The position numbers and the translations under genes were made by a program. A model generated the notes under the pieces. It saw nothing but the letters and a program-made list of their open reading frames with translations, ran no database searches and was not told where the DNA came from. Shown in pieces: positions 11,261-23,732 of a stretch of DNA of 64,000 nt. How positions within the stretch are numbered: the first letter of the stretch is position 1; each line of letters begins with the position of its first letter. Source of the stretch: Lycium barbarum (lineage: Eukaryota > Streptophyta > Magnoliopsida > Solanales > Solanaceae); contig NC_083342.1 of NCBI RefSeq assembly GCF_019175385.1, positions 122,884,376-122,948,375 on the forward strand, written 5' to 3'.

Positions 11261-12027
11261 TTAAAGATATTCTATGATTTTATTATTTAGTTTTTCAACT
11301 TTTTCTTTTGTTATATATTCAATTCAAAATTTCTGTATTCTGCACTCGAGAAATTCAAAATTTTATGTGTCATCAAAGTATATCCCGAATTTAGAGGTGT
11401 GCAAAAATTTATTTAATCGATAAATTGAACCAGCAAAGTTTTAAACACAACTGGTTTGACCTTCCAGAGTTAATAAAAACTTAAAAATCGAAAAACAAAT
11501 TGGTAGTCCCATAAAAAATATGCTGCACAATGAACAAAAAATTTTGTCTTATAAAATTATTCAAAATGTTATTTTTTTTACCGATATCGAGTTATTGGGT
11601 TAATGAATTTTAAAAGATATTATAACTTTTTTTTATGGGACTACAATTTTATCAAACAGCTCTACTGATTTTCAATATAATAGCAGATGCATTTGTCTAA
11701 CTTCTAATTAATTAACGTCTAACCGAACGTTCACGTTAAATTTTTTGTTTATTGTGCAACATATTTTTATGAGGCTACCAATTAGTTTTCGATCTTTAAG
11801 TTTTTATTAACTGTGAAAGATGTGGAAGGTCAAACCAGTTGCGTTTAAAACTTTGCCAGTTTAGTTTATCGGTTAAACCGATTTTGCACATCTCTAAATT
11901 CGGGCTCTACTTTGATGACACTTAGAATTTTGAATTTCTCAAGTGCAGAGTATAGAAATTTTGAATTGAATATATACCAAAAGAAAAAAGTTGAAAAATT
12001 AAACAATGAAATTGAAGAATATCTTAA
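11261..12027. mobile_element. Long inverted repeat (foldback / MITE-like element)
   Basis: The left arm (about 11263-11545) and right arm (about 11745-12026) are imperfect reverse complements over roughly 270-280 bp, starting AAGATATTC and ending GAATATCTT, around a spacer of about 200 bp. It sits in the LINE reading frame. The target duplication is ambiguous (TTA or TTAA). No coding content. An inverted transcript could form a long hairpin. Confidence 0.8.
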
Positions 12028-12751
12028 AATAATTTTGATCTGCGTATAATAAAATTGATTTTAAAATTAACGAAAAACAAAAAGTGAGAAAAAAGAGGAA
12101 AGAGGAGAGAGAAAACAACAGAGGAAGAAATGGAGAGGATTGATGACTGAAGAGATAAGTGGTGGGTCCCTATTATTATTTGAATTAAATACTCCCTCAC
12201 ACACCATGTCATATCTATGCCTCACTCATGGTAAAATTTTTCGTTATATCCCATATTCGTAATGGTGAAACAGAAAAAAAGACAACAGGATATTATCAAT
12301 AGAACCTGGCAGAATCAGATTTACATTTCTTCTTTTTGCTAGGGTAATTTTTTTATTTTTCTACCCCAAATCTAGGATTTCTACTTCCAGTTTTGCTCAT
12401 GAATTGAATGTCTGTGTATCTTCCACGAAAATTAGCAACTTTGTAAACCAAAGAATCGGCTATCTGGTCATGATACTAACTATTTTTGTTGGTTACGTCC
12501 AGTCGTGAGACCCGTCAGAATTTGATTAGACTATAATGTGGGATTAGACTCGGATGGATTCCATGAGCAGAGCAATGATGTGGGATTTCTATCATCTCGA
12601 TTGTATTTGTATGTGACATCTATAATGCAAGCAACACTGAGAAAGTCAAGAATCTTTAGAGAGACATGATTTGGCCTGAGGATTCATTCATTCACATCAT
12701 TCCACGCTATTTTAATCATTTTCTCAAATCTATTCATTACCTCTTCTGATA
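12028..12751. other. No feature recognised
   Basis: AT-rich intergenic sequence. No coding, repeat or RNA signal that I can support. Confidence 0.5.
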
Positions 12752-12753
12752 TA

Positions 12754-13088
12754 CTCTCTCCGTCGCATAATAAGTGTCACCTTAGTCAAAACACACATAT
12801 TAAGAAACAATAATGCAAGATAAAATTTACCAAATTACCCCTATATAATAAAAACAAATTACTTTTACCTCTTGTTTAGAGCATGTACAAGAAGTAAACC
12901 TTTTGACATTGAGAATCCAACAATACTAAGTTACTATTTGACTTTTGCAATCATCATTTATATGTTACTTTATTGTCCAAGGGTAGAATTGAAAAACTAG
13001 CCAATTTATTTCTTGGTTTCCTAAGGAGACACTTATTATGTGACAAAACTTTTTGGCTAAGGTGACACTTATTATGGAACGGAGGGAG
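12754..13088. mobile_element. Stowaway-type MITE
   Basis: Ends CTCTCTCCGTCGCATAATAA and TTATGGAACGGAGGGAG are inverted, with TA on both sides (12752-12753, 13089-13090), as in Tc1/mariner-derived Stowaway MITEs. The right third recurs at 30004-30112. Confidence 0.85.
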
Positions 13089-13481
13089 TAGTATAATGTC
13101 TTATATAGCACTTCATTCTTGTTCCAATTTGACCTCTACTTTTTTCAACCCTAAAATGACAATAATTATAATAATGCAGGTATAAATATGTAATAAAAAA
13201 ATAGTAGGAGTACTATGATTTTACTTCGTTTGTATGCTCAGCTCAATTATAAATGGTCTTGATTTATCAAATACAATATATACCTCATGATAATTAAGTT
13301 GCTATGTCATCAACAAACTCGATGTAATGTTACGTTCAGAAATATTTGAGTTTTTTGACAACCACTCAAAATCTTCCTCGATGGCACTTGGCAGATTAAG
13401 ATTTCATGCCCAAGCATTTAAGATTTCATGCCCAAGCATGTTACTATTAAAAAAGTAACAAGTCATATGTGCTAACAATAA
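13089..13481. other. Unclassified sequence duplicated at 30112-30483
   Basis: No coding signal. Most of this stretch is repeated almost base for base at 30112-30483. A short direct duplication (AAGATTTCATGCCCAAGCAT) occurs near 13400-13440 in this copy only. Confidence 0.7.
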
Positions 13482-14750
13482 GGGCCGGTTTGGAAAGTCA
13501 CCCAGGTAATTGGAATTGAGTGTAATTACACAGTTTAATCTGTTTGTTTGACCAAGTAATTACACAGTTAGGTGGAGTTAGGTGTAATTGAGAGGGTGTA
13601 ATTACACTCTCCAATTCTCAAGGGGTTGGGGGGGGGGGGGGGGGGGGGGGAGTTGAGAATTGGGTGTAATTACAAGGTTATTTTTTAGTTTGTTTCTTTT
13701 TGTTTATTTTAATTTATTTTTATTTTTAGTTTATTTTTTATTTCTATTATTTTTATTTCTTTTGATTTTTAATTTATTTTTTAATTCTATTATTTTAATT
13801 TCCTTTTTATTTTTACTTTTTAAAATGTATTTTTCTTTTCATATTATTTATTTTTCATTTCCTTTCTTTTCATTCTCAACCTTTACTTCTTGTGGTTCCA
13901 TGTAATTTCTCGTATTTTTTTATGTTATTCATTTAGCATAACCGTGTTATTATTCTAATTTTTGAAACTACACCTCTTAATATTGGAAAGAATGAGTCAT
14001 TAACAAACTTGACATATAACGAGTGACGTTATTAAAGCAGAATTTTGTTGTGAATAAGGTTATAGACTTATATTTTCCCTTTCTTTTGAATTATTTACTT
14101 AAGTTTCGTTGGAACTTACTTATGTAATGTTGAAATTTGACATAAGAGTATTATGTTAAACTTTTTCTTTTGGATTTTGAATTTAGGTTATATTTTCAAT
14201 TTTAAGTTATTTGCTTTCACATTGCGTGTTGTTTATTTTTCACTTATATTTGATGGATTTTTTGTGTCAAACGTTTGAATAATGTTATGGCATTATATTT
14301 ATAAATATTTTTTTTTTGTCAAACATCCAATCCATGACGTTCTCACAAAAAAAGTCTTCTTTCAAGTTTTATAATTAATTAAAATTAAATATTATTAATT
14401 TGAAAAATATATATCAATTATTTTTTACAATATTAGTTATAAATATATGATTATTAATTAATATATTTTCAAGAAACAATGTGTTATTAAATAACTAATT
14501 TAATATCATTTATAAAGGCAAACATTTTTTAAATATTAATTTTAATTTTTTATAATTAAATTTTATTTTTAAATCAAGCTAACTGTGTAATTACACTTGT
14601 GCAACCAAACAACACGCTTGTAATTACATTGTAATTACATTATGACAAACAAACAAGTCATTATAATTACACAGTAATTACTAGGTTGTGTAATTACTAC
14701 CCTAGTAATTACACCAATTCCAATTACCAGGTGGCTTTCCAAACTGGCCC
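13482..14750. mobile_element. PIF/Harbinger-type non-autonomous element
   Basis: Ends GGGCCGGTTTGGAAAG and CTTTCCAAACTGGCCC are inverted, with TAA duplicated on both sides (13479-13481, 14751-14753). Sub-terminal regions are rich in TGTAATTAC. The interior is AT-rich and non-coding; the 81-residue hydrophobic ORF at 13660 is low-complexity. It holds a run of about 23 G at 13628-13650. A copy truncated on its right side starts at 30484. Confidence 0.8.
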
Positions 14751-14901
14751 TAAAAGCGTTTTGTAAATACTGAGAAACAAGTGCTTATATATCCTTTTAT
14801 AAACCATTTTGACTCTACATACAGGGGCGGCTCAAGCGCTGTAGTGGCCTAAAGCGAAAACGTATTTGGGGGCCTTAAATTAAAAAAATATAAAACTTTT
14901 T

Positions 14902-15176
14902 TTTTTGCGCGGATTGTCCTTCATTTGGGGTGGTATTTAATTTTTGCCCTTCAAATTAGTGGTCTTTAAGTTTTTCCCTTCGCCTAATATCCCGAGGTTG
15001 TGGGTTCAAACCCCAGTTAAGTAAAAAAAAAAATCGCAAGGCAGAGTTTTGCAAATCTATCCATGCCTAGCAGAATTTGGGCCTTAAGGGCAAAAGTTAA
15101 AGATCACCAATTTTAGGGACAAAAATTTAAAAACCACCCCCAGCGAAGGGAAATCCCGCAAATTGCCCAAACCTTT
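14902..15176. repeat. SINE/MITE-like repeat, copy a
   Basis: Starts with a T-run then GCGCGGATTGTCCTTCATTT and ends GCAAATTGCCC; the two ends are imperfectly inverted. The interior contains GGGTTCAAACCCC, which resembles a tRNA B-box, followed by an A-run. The family recurs at 18651, 19066 and 19789. Confidence 0.65.
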
Positions 15177-15177
15177 T

Positions 15178-15410
15178 TTCCTAAAAGAAAATCTATTTTT
15201 CTAGCTTTTTGAGATGCAAACTTATTAATAATTTTTTATTATATAGTTCTTCGAATAATTCTTTTTCTAATGACAATATAGCATACTCATTTAATCTTTC
15301 TTGAGAAGTGTTGATCTTAGGTAAGATTTATCAATTTTAAAAAACTTGTTTTCGCTTAGGCAAATATTACAGGAACAATTAACTCTTTTATAAGAAATAT
15401 TAGCATTTAA
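15178..15410 (-). pseudogene. hAT transposase C-terminal relic
   Basis: The minus-strand translation is interrupted by stops but resembles the dimerisation segment of plant TTF/ZMYM1-like hAT transposases. The best evidence comes from its paralogue at 47690-47935. A near-identical copy is at 30596-30800. Confidence 0.55.
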
Positions 15411-18400
15411 AAAAGAATCGAATTTTTAATTTGATTTAATATGTTGATTAGAGTATTATTTTCTACTAGGACTATTTTTCTTAACACTTTTAATTTAGAA
15501 AATAAGTCTAAACCATCAATATCAAAGTGACTATTAAGGAACATTTAAGGTTAAGACAATATCTTTTTAAATTCTCGTCATCTGATGATTTCAAATTTTA
15601 CCACTAAAACTTTAAAATTTTTAAACTCTTGGAGAGAGAAAGAAAGTAAGAAAAAAAATAAAAGAGAAGGTATGTAATATTACGAGAAAAGGGTAAAGAA
15701 AGATTGTGACTCAGACAAAATAAGGGAGAGAGTATAAACTTTAAAACTATTTATACGTACCGTAATAATCATTCCGTTATGGATGGTTTATTCACAAATA
15801 TAATTTTTTTTATATAAAAAAGTTTACTTTTGTACAAAAAATTACTCAATATGTTTATTTAAAAGGAATTATAGTAAATTTTATTTGGCATAACTTACTA
15901 TGTTACATATTTATGGAACATAACTATACTTTTTAATATTTAAGTTTAGTAGTTATAATATTATATTTTTAACAACTTATAGCTACCCACTTTTCTACTA
16001 ATTAACTTACCACTCCCCACACCCCTATTTTTTAGCTGCACACTTTTTTCTCTCCCATTTTCCTAAATATACACGTTTCTAACTCCCCATCTCCCCTAAT
16101 TTTGTGCTTTTCAAATAAGTTTCTGATTTCTTTCACTTCCTTTTTTTACTCTGTATTAACTGCTCATTAATTTCAACCTTTTACCCTAAAAATTCAACTC
16201 TATTTCCTAAAATATGTAAGATTCTCTGTTATTTTTTTGTTCTCCCTCATCATCTTTGTTTCTTTTTGGGCTTTACTAAGCCACAAATTTTCATCTTTCC
16301 CTGTATTCGGTGGAAGTTTAAAGGTTTTTTTTTTTTTGTTCTGAGGGATCCATGTATCATTCATCCTCATGTCGTTTTAGACCACCGTCTTCTCCGGCGT
16401 GATCTGACCGGCATCAGTCATCTTCTCTTTTCCGGTCAGATCTGTGGCAATTGCATGGTCAGATCCGTAGCAATTACAAAGACCAACCTATTTGACACAG
16501 TCAGATCTGTAGCAATTAAAAATATCAGCCTATTTGAACAGAAAATATGAAAGACCAAATCATTTAACTGCCATGACTGTTCCTAGATGCCCTCCGCCGC
16601 CGGCCACAGGAATTTTTGAATACAGATCTGAAGTTTTTGTTATTGAACAAGAGTAAAAATATTCATGTTCTCTAAGAGGTATTTTTTCTTATTAATGATT
16701 CACTTCACCAGATATGTATTTTACTTGCATTTTAAGTATATTTTTATCGTATTTTTCGATGAACTTCAGTTAATTCCCGTTTTTTCAATTCACCAGATCT
16801 ATATTTTGCATACATTTTAAGTATATTTTTGTCGTATTTTTTATTATTTCAATTAGTTTGTGTTTTGAACGTAAGTTAATTCCTGTTTTTTCAATTCACC
16901 AGATCTGTATTTTGCGTACATTTTAAGTATATTTTTGTTGTATTTTTTATTATTTCAATTAGTTTATGTTTTTAATTGTGTGTGATATATTTTTTCTACC
17001 TAATTTGTTACTTGTAAATTTATGTGATTTTGAATTTGTGTTTACTTTTTATCAAAGTATATTTTGTAGTATATATTCAGTGTATTTGAAGTGTATTTTT
17101 ACAGCACAGTCACACACTGTTGTAGTGACAACCACAGTGCATTTGACATTGATATATTTGCATTATATTTATAGTATATTTTCAGTATATCTTGAATGTG
17201 TTGTTATTTATTGTGGTTAATTTGTTATTTTGTTACTTTTTCATGTTTTGTTAATGTAAAGTTTTAGTATATCTTGACGCATTCCAGCTGAAATTGATGC
17301 AAAGTTTCTCCATATGAGATACGACGCAAATCGACAAGACAACCCTGAATGCATTTATTGATAACGAGCAACCACCAATACCTGTCAAGGCTACTGTTGA
17401 TTATGATGCAGTGATTTTAGTAGATGTTCAGGAGTAGATTTGTAGACAGAACAATTTATGTTTTAAGTTATTTTTTTTTTCTCCAACTTTTTTTTTATGT
17501 ATAACATCACTGTTGAGACATTATTTTTATGAAGATTTTAGAAGAAGTTTTATGTATTTTGGTAATGATCCCGCTTGTTGTATAGCCTAATCGTAGATTT
17601 GAATTCTGTTTTTATTACATTTATATTTTTCTTGTATAGTTACTGCTAAAAAATTACAAAGTGCATTTCAATATCAAGTTTGTATTTCCTACATGTTTTC
17701 ACTATATTTTATTGATGAACCAGGAAGAGTTCTATGCATTTTCTCTATATATTCATGGTACACTTGAATTCATTATTGAACCATAAAATCCATTTTTCTG
17801 TACAATATACTTCAAAAATTAAAGAACAATTTTAATACTTCTAAAATACATACAAAATACAAGTGAAATATATTGTAAATATATTCATTACGATTCAAAT
17901 CTTACGGATCAATTAGAATACACTCAAAAATACAATCATGATACAGATAAAATACACTGAATCAAAAGCCACCCTTAGGGATTAAAGTTTTTTTATGGAG
18001 TCAAGTTTTCCCATCTTATTAAAGTTACTAAATAATATTCAATATCAGCTTATTGCACTCAATAACTAATATTTATGATTTTTAATAATGTAATTTCATT
18101 GAATATTTTTAATAACGAACACAAAACCGATGGTCATAGCATCAGGAGACAATCTCAACTTGTCACTATGCAATTCAGTTGATGAACAAATCAAGCTTTG
18201 CATGATTTATGGAACATTAAAAAGAGATTTGTTTTAGTTATATTTTGGGAAAAAATATAAAGAGAGTTTTTGAATTCAAATTTTATGTGAATGATTAGAT
18301 GTTGAATGAGACATGTGATTAGATATGGAAGAGAATGAGATTTGCGTGATTTATGGAAAATTAAAAACAGATTTCTGTTTAGTTTGAAAAAGATTTTTTT

Positions 18401-18600
18401 CCTTAAATAGAGGCATTATTTACTCAACAGCTCCGTGTATTTAGTCTATAGTTTGGCTATATCTATGCGATGTGTCCAGGACCTAAATATAGGAAAAAAC
18501 AGCTACGAATTGTAAATAATGAACGTGTAGTTATAGCTTGTTAGAAGCAGCTAAAATGTAGCTATTTGTGAAAATTTAAATATATTATTTCTAAATGATG
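15411..18600. other. Interior of the hAT-like element, no gene recognised
   Basis: AT-rich, with a tandem repeat at 16701-16980 and short repeats of the type AGATC-TGTAGCAATT near 16435-16520. Short ORFs (for example 16266-16550) show no recognised domain. Reversed TTCACAAATA-like motifs near 15795 and 18570 could bound a further insertion, but no target duplication was found. Confidence 0.4.
16701..16980. repeat. Tandem repeat, about 106-bp period
   Basis: Two full and one partial copy of a unit containing CAATTCACCAGATCT, then TTTTAAGTATATTTTTGT and TTATTATTTCAATTAGTTT. Confidence 0.75.
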
Positions 18601-18650
18601 GGCCCCCAAAGTTTGAGGGCCCAAAGCAAGTGCTTTACTTGCTTCGTATC

Positions 18651-19044
18651 TTTTTTTTTTTGCGCGGATTGCCCTTCATTTGGGGTGATCTTTAATTTTT
18701 GTCTTTCGAATGGGTGGTCTTTAAGTTTTTCCTCTCGCCTAACACCCCGAGGTTATGGGGTCGAACCCCAGCTCAGTAAAAAAAAAACAAATCGCAAGGC
18801 AGAATTTTCGGGAGGCAGAAGTTGCAGAATTTTGCCGGCCTGAAGGGCAAAATTTAATGATCACCATTTTGAGGGGTAAAAATGAAAGACCACTCCCAGC
18901 GAAGGTAAGGCAGAATTTGCATGGGCAGAAATTCTGCCTGTGCCATGTAAATTCTGCCTGAAGGGTAAAATTTAATGACCACCATTTTGAGGGGTAAAAA
19001 TTAAAGACCACTCCCAACGAAGGGTAATCATGTAAATTGCCCGC
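18651..19044. repeat. SINE/MITE-like repeat, copy b
   Basis: Same orientation as copy a. T-run then GCGCGGATTGCCC, a B-box-like GGGGTCGAACCCC, an A-run, and an internal duplication of about 100 bp (two GACCACTCCCARCGAAGG segments), ending AAATTGCCCG. Confidence 0.65.
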
Positions 19045-19065
19045 TTCATATTAGAGCCGGCACTG

Positions 19066-19393
19066 TCGGGCAATTTGCAGGATTGTCCTTCACTGGGGGT
19101 GGTCTTTAATTTTTATCCCTTAAATTTGTGGTCTTTAACTTTTGTCCTTCGCTGGATTCTACCTTAAAGGTTCAAATTCTGGCTTGCATGGTCAGATTTG
19201 TAAAATTCTGGCTTGCATGGCCAGATTTGTAAAATTCTGCCTTGCGATTTTTTTCTTTTTTTACTAAGCTAGGATTCGAACTCATAACCTCAGGATATTG
19301 TGCGAAGGACAAAATTTAAAGACCACCAATTTGAAGGACATAAATTAAAGACCACCCAAATGAAAGCCAATCCGCGCAAAAAAAAAAAAAAAG
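19066..19393. repeat. SINE/MITE-like repeat, copy c, with target duplication
   Basis: Opposite orientation to a and b. It starts TCGGGCAATTTGC and ends in a run of A after AATCCGCGC. Flanked by GGCACTG at 19059-19065 and 19394-19400, which fixes its boundaries. It inserted into the terminal inverted repeat of the hAT-like element. Confidence 0.75.
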
Positions 19394-19619
19394 GGCACTG
19401 ACTACATAATAACTTGGTGCTAGAAAATTCACTTGAAAGAGTATACTGGAGAGCCACGTGGAAGGCTAGAATTTAATATGATAGGGAAATCTAGCCTCTT
19501 TATATGACTATGATATGAAAACAGCCATCTTTTTCCCACTCTTGTAAAAATATCCTTAATTTGGATCACTGCAGCCATAGCGCGTGGTTGCCTTACTTGA
19601 CTAAATATATGATCAAACA

Positions 19620-19788
19620 TTGGTCACTGGATATATATGCCGTTCAATTTTAGTAAAAATAGTTATCCCGTAGTTCATTAGTAATGCAGCACTACATTTA
19701 AAGTTAACGACGTGAAAAAAAATGTGTTTGCGTCATTGCGTGTCTGCGTGCCATCTCAACAACATTGTAGGCCTAAAGCCAAACTTTA
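19620..19788. repeat. Segment duplicated at 47320-47470
   Basis: Includes GTTATCCCGTAGTTCATTAG and GTTAACGACGTGAAAAAAAA, both present at 47350-47420 with few differences. Non-coding. Confidence 0.8.
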
Positions 19789-20110
19789 GGGTCATTTGCA
19801 CGATTACCCTTCAAAGGCACTGGTCTTTAATTTTTGCCCCTCAAATTGATGGTCTTTAATTTTTGCCCTTCACCTAATATCATGAGGTTTGGAGTTCGAA
19901 TTCAGGCTCAGTAAAAAAAAAAAATCCGCACGGCAGAGTTTTGTAGGAAAGTTAGGTCTATTCGGGCCAAAGTTAGGTCTCAGGCAGAATTTTGAATGCA
20001 AAACTCTGCCTGCAGGCAGAGTTTTGCATGTGAGGTAGAGTTATGCATTCAGAATTCTGCCTGAGGTAAAACTTTGGATGCAAAACTCTGCCTTGCGAAT
20101 CCAAACCTCT

Positions 20111-23100
20111 TGTTACATCCCGTATTTTTGAACGTCGAATTATTTGTAAGCTGAGGTGGAGCCCACACGTCAAGATTTTTTTTTGGAACATGTGACAAGT
20201 TATATGAATCACATATGAAAAGTTAAACACAACTCACGAAGGACCCTTGGGCCAAATCAAAGTGGAAGCCCTCCAAACGAATATTTTTAAGAAAACGTTT
20301 TCGGGTGACCTGACTTTGAGGGGCAAAAACGGTATTATAAGTTTGGAATTTGGAAAAATACCAAGAAATAGAAGTTGTAGATAATTGAATTAGCTTTCCA
20401 ATCATAGGTTGTGGGTTCTCAGGTGACGTCGGTACAAGGAGATATGGACGTTTTAAGGTAGAAAGGTCAGTGGGCTAGGCCCAACTCGGGGCCAACCGGG
20501 TTAGGCCCAAAAAAAAAAAAAGAGAAAAATGAGGCCCAAGTGAGGAGGTGGCCGGCCATGGTCCTTAATAAAGGACCCAAGCCCATTTAAATTAGTCATG
20601 TGATAAATGTATAAAAGACCATTTAGTCAACATTTATCACTTAGAAGCTTCAAGACAAGTTGACAAAGGAGAAAACAAAAGAAACAAGAGCAAAGGAGAA
20701 GGCCATTCGGTCATAGCTCCAAATTTTTGCTCCTTTGAAATATTGTTCCAAAAATTGTTTTCTTGTGGTATTCCTACTAATTCAAGGGTCCTCTATAACT
20801 TGGTGTAATTATTTTGGAAGGAAGGGCACTTGTTTCATCAATTTAGCACCTTGGACAAGTGAAGAAGATAGGAGGAAAAGGTAAGAATTAATTCATTTTT
20901 CTTATGTTATGAAGGTTTGTTTATGTTGTAGTATGTAAAAATGAGTAGAATTTATGGAAATATGGAAGTTTGCAAAGTGGGTGTGTATATGGGTATATGG
21001 CCGTGTATATGTATTGATGCATAGGCAATATGAGTTGAATTTTATGTAGTATTCTAGTTGTGTTGTTGAAACTTTGTGATGGAGATGGAAGAAAATGGTT
21101 TAAGATGGCATGAAAAAAATTTGTTGGAAAATGATTATAGGAACTTATGTGATTTTAATGTAATTTTATGTAAATATGGAAATGAAGTTTTAAATGTGAA
21201 TGGCTATGTTGGTTGGTGGATTTGGAGGGATGTAAGTCCATATTAGCATGAAAGATTGGTTGGTAAGTTGTTATGGGGAATTTTGTGATTTTATGGAAGA
21301 TTTATGTAATGATGAAAATGAAATTGTTAAAGTGTGAATTATGATTATTGTTAATGAAGTGGAGGATAAAAATGTGTTATGGATATTTATGTCGAAGATT
21401 AGAGATTTCGGATGAATTATGGTTTTGGTGGTATTTTTGTATGTTTTGTAAATATTTTGTAGAATGATATGAAATGCTTCCGAATTGTGTTTGAATGATC
21501 TTTAATTAAAATATAAACATGGAAATATTGATATTGATTTAAAGGTGCAAAGTTGGATTGAAAGTTGTTGCATTATTTGGAAAAGAAGACTATTTATGTT
21601 AGAATGCGTTTCTAGTCGATTGTTGATGTTGTTGGTATTGTTGTTGGTATGGTTGTTGCTAATTTGAGTCGAGTTAAATCTCGGGGATGTTGTATATATA
21701 GGGGTGATGCTGCCCAAATTTCTGTAGAAAAGTATTAGTTAAGATTGAACTCTTAAAGCCTTATGATTAATATTTGGTAAATATGACCAATTGTAGATTT
21801 TGGACGAAACGGGATTTGAATTTGGAGAAGCGTAAGAAGCGAATAAGGCATGTAAAGCTTTACCTATTCTTCTCTTGGCATGTCCTAGGTATGATAGGAT
21901 TGGATACGAGCCTTGGGGACGACTCTACTCCTAGAAATCCGCACCTAAATTTGCCCCTGTTTCATTCAGTAGAATTGAATTGAATATGTTATGAATAGTT
22001 GGAAAAAATTTCCTAAACATCTAGAACTTGCACAAATAGGACCCGACTACTTTAAAACTCTCATAAGTGATGTTATGAAGTGTAACATACGTAAATTATG
22101 TACGCCACCTCATTTGATCCCAGGTGGGCCCACTATTCCCGGATTTTTCTGATTTGTTCCGTTTGACTTATTTTGAAGTGGAATTCAAAGGAAACTCTTG
22201 GCTACTTTTCTAACTACTATACGACAGTTGTTTTGAAGTATTTCGTAAGTCCCACAACGTATTTTGAAACATGAAAACGATTTCAGAAAACTTATTTTGA
22301 CATAAACCATTGTGACATCCGTAAGGCATACGCTATGATTACCGTTTAGTTTCTTTATATGGGTTGTCATCTGAATTATGCTATTGAGTCTCCGTAAATG
22401 TGTTATATTTTATATTGCATTAGTTTCTCACTACTCCATTCGTGGATGCCTCAATGCTTCCTTCACTGAGCCCGGGCCAGGATATGTTATCACGCGTATT
22501 CCACTGCATTGTTCGTCGTGCCTCGATGTGAGGGGGCAGGTATATATGTACATGGGTTGTGGAGTATGATGTGCCATGTACACACATTCTGATATATGAT
22601 GATATGATATGATATGGCCATCTGATATGTTTGACATGTGCACATTCTGATATGATATGATACGTTACAGAGCTATTCCCTACTCTGGAGTATGTTGTGT
22701 TGTGGCGCCAGTGACGGGGTGGCGACCACGTTCTGTTCACCGTGTCCCATAATGGGGCCGGATATGGCATATGTTCTGACATGCATTACCTATGTTTTAT
22801 GAGTAAGCATTTTTGATACTCCGGTTACTATACTTATTTTCTGTATCCTTTGTTCAGATTATGATTCTGTTTATTGCGCCTTATGCTTTACATACTCAGT
22901 ACATATTCCGTACTGACCCCTTTCTTCGGGGGTTGCGTTTTCATGCCGCGCAAGTACACCCAGATGATGCGAAGTTATTATAGAGGATGTTCCAGTAGAA
23001 TTGGCAAGCTCCTTTTGCTCCTGGAGTGCTGCCGAGTTAGAGTGTGTATGCTATGTTTTCTGATTATTTGTTAGAGACTTTACAGACAGAGTCGTGGGTA

Positions 23101-23359
23101 TAGTATGTCAGTTGTGTATGCGGCTTCATCAGCCGATATGTCATTATGTATTATGTGTTAAATTCTGTATGATCACAGATTCTGTATGATTTGGAAAGCA
23201 TCGAACAAGCATATTTTTAGAGTTTATTATATATATTTTATTTTTATCTAATTTAGAAAGTCTACTAAAATTATGTGTGTCCCAAAGGTCTGTGGGTTCG
23301 CTCGGCTTCGGATGTGGGGCCGGGTGCCCATCACACCCTAGCGGAATTAGGGTGTGACA
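20111..23359 (+). repeat. Solo LTR 2 (3.2 kb)
   Basis: Starts TGTTACATCCCGTATTTTTG, ends TTAGGGTGTGACA, flanked by CCTCT at 20106-20110 and 23360-23364. No internal domain. Its start resembles that of solo LTR 3 in reverse orientation. It carries the three-hairpin block at 22896-22954. All ORFs inside are short and unsupported. Confidence 0.9.
22896..22954 (+). promoter_or_regulatory. Conserved three-hairpin block (LTR 2)
   Basis: Stem 1 TCAGTAC/GTACTGA, stem 2 CCCC/GGGG around TTTCTTC, stem 3 TTGCG/CGCAA. It lies about 0.45 kb from the LTR 3' end. The role is inferred, not shown. Confidence 0.6.
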
Positions 23360-23499
23360 CCTCTGCCTTGCGAAATTCCTTTTTTTTTTTTTTACTGAGC
23401 TGGGGTTCGAATCCAGAACCTTAGGGTATTAGGCGAAGAGCAAAAATTAAAGACCAGTGTTTTTGAAGGGCAATCCGCACAAAAAAAATGATGGTTTTA

Positions 23500-23730
23500 A
23501 AAGGAAAGATCGTCATATATATTTTTATTTAAAATCTACTTTTCTAGCTTTTTTAGATGTGAAGTCATTAATTGTTGTTTTGTAATGATTTATTCTAGCA
23601 ATTCTTTTTCAATTGATAATACATATAGTTCATTCAATATCTCTTGAGATATTGTTGGTCTTCGATAAGATTTTATCAATTTTAATTTTGAAAAATTTCT
23701 TTCGGTTGAGGCAATAGTTTATATATAAAA
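23500..23730 (-). pseudogene. hAT transposase C-terminal relic
   Basis: Paralogue of 47690-47935 and, more distantly, 15178-15410. Minus-strand frame is broken by stops. It is followed directly by a truncated Stowaway MITE, the same order as at 47690-48201. Confidence 0.55.
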
Positions 23731-23732
23731 TA

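Larger units (their letters stand above)
14822..19400. mobile_element. hAT-like element (4.6 kb) with nested insertions
   Basis: The left end CAGGGGCGGCTC and right end GAGCCGGCACTG are inverted. The flanks TCTACATA (14814-14821) and ACTACATA (19401-19408) form an 8-bp duplication with one mismatch. A relic of the transposase C-terminus lies at 15178-15410. Three SINE/MITE-like repeats are inserted (14902-15176, 18651-19044, 19066-19393); the last splits the right end. Confidence 0.65.
19789..23488. repeat. SINE/MITE-like repeat, copy d, split by solo LTR 2
   Basis: The left part (19789-20110) and right part (23360-23488) form one repeat of this family, with internal GCAGAATTTTG/GCAAAACTCTGCC-type inverted motifs and an A-run at its end. 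It is interrupted by the 3.2 kb LTR with target duplication CCTCT. Confidence 0.7.

Noticed and set aside
13660..13905. Hydrophobic 81-residue ORF as a membrane peptide
   Set aside because: Made of TTTAT/TTTTTA repeats within a Harbinger-type element.
15792..18575. A further MULE nested in the hAT-like element
   Set aside because: Only about 10 bp of inverted similarity and no target duplication; kept as unresolved interior.
22420..22782. 120-residue minus-strand ORF in solo LTR 2
   Set aside because: Composed of TGATATGATATG-type repeats inside an LTR; shadow frame.
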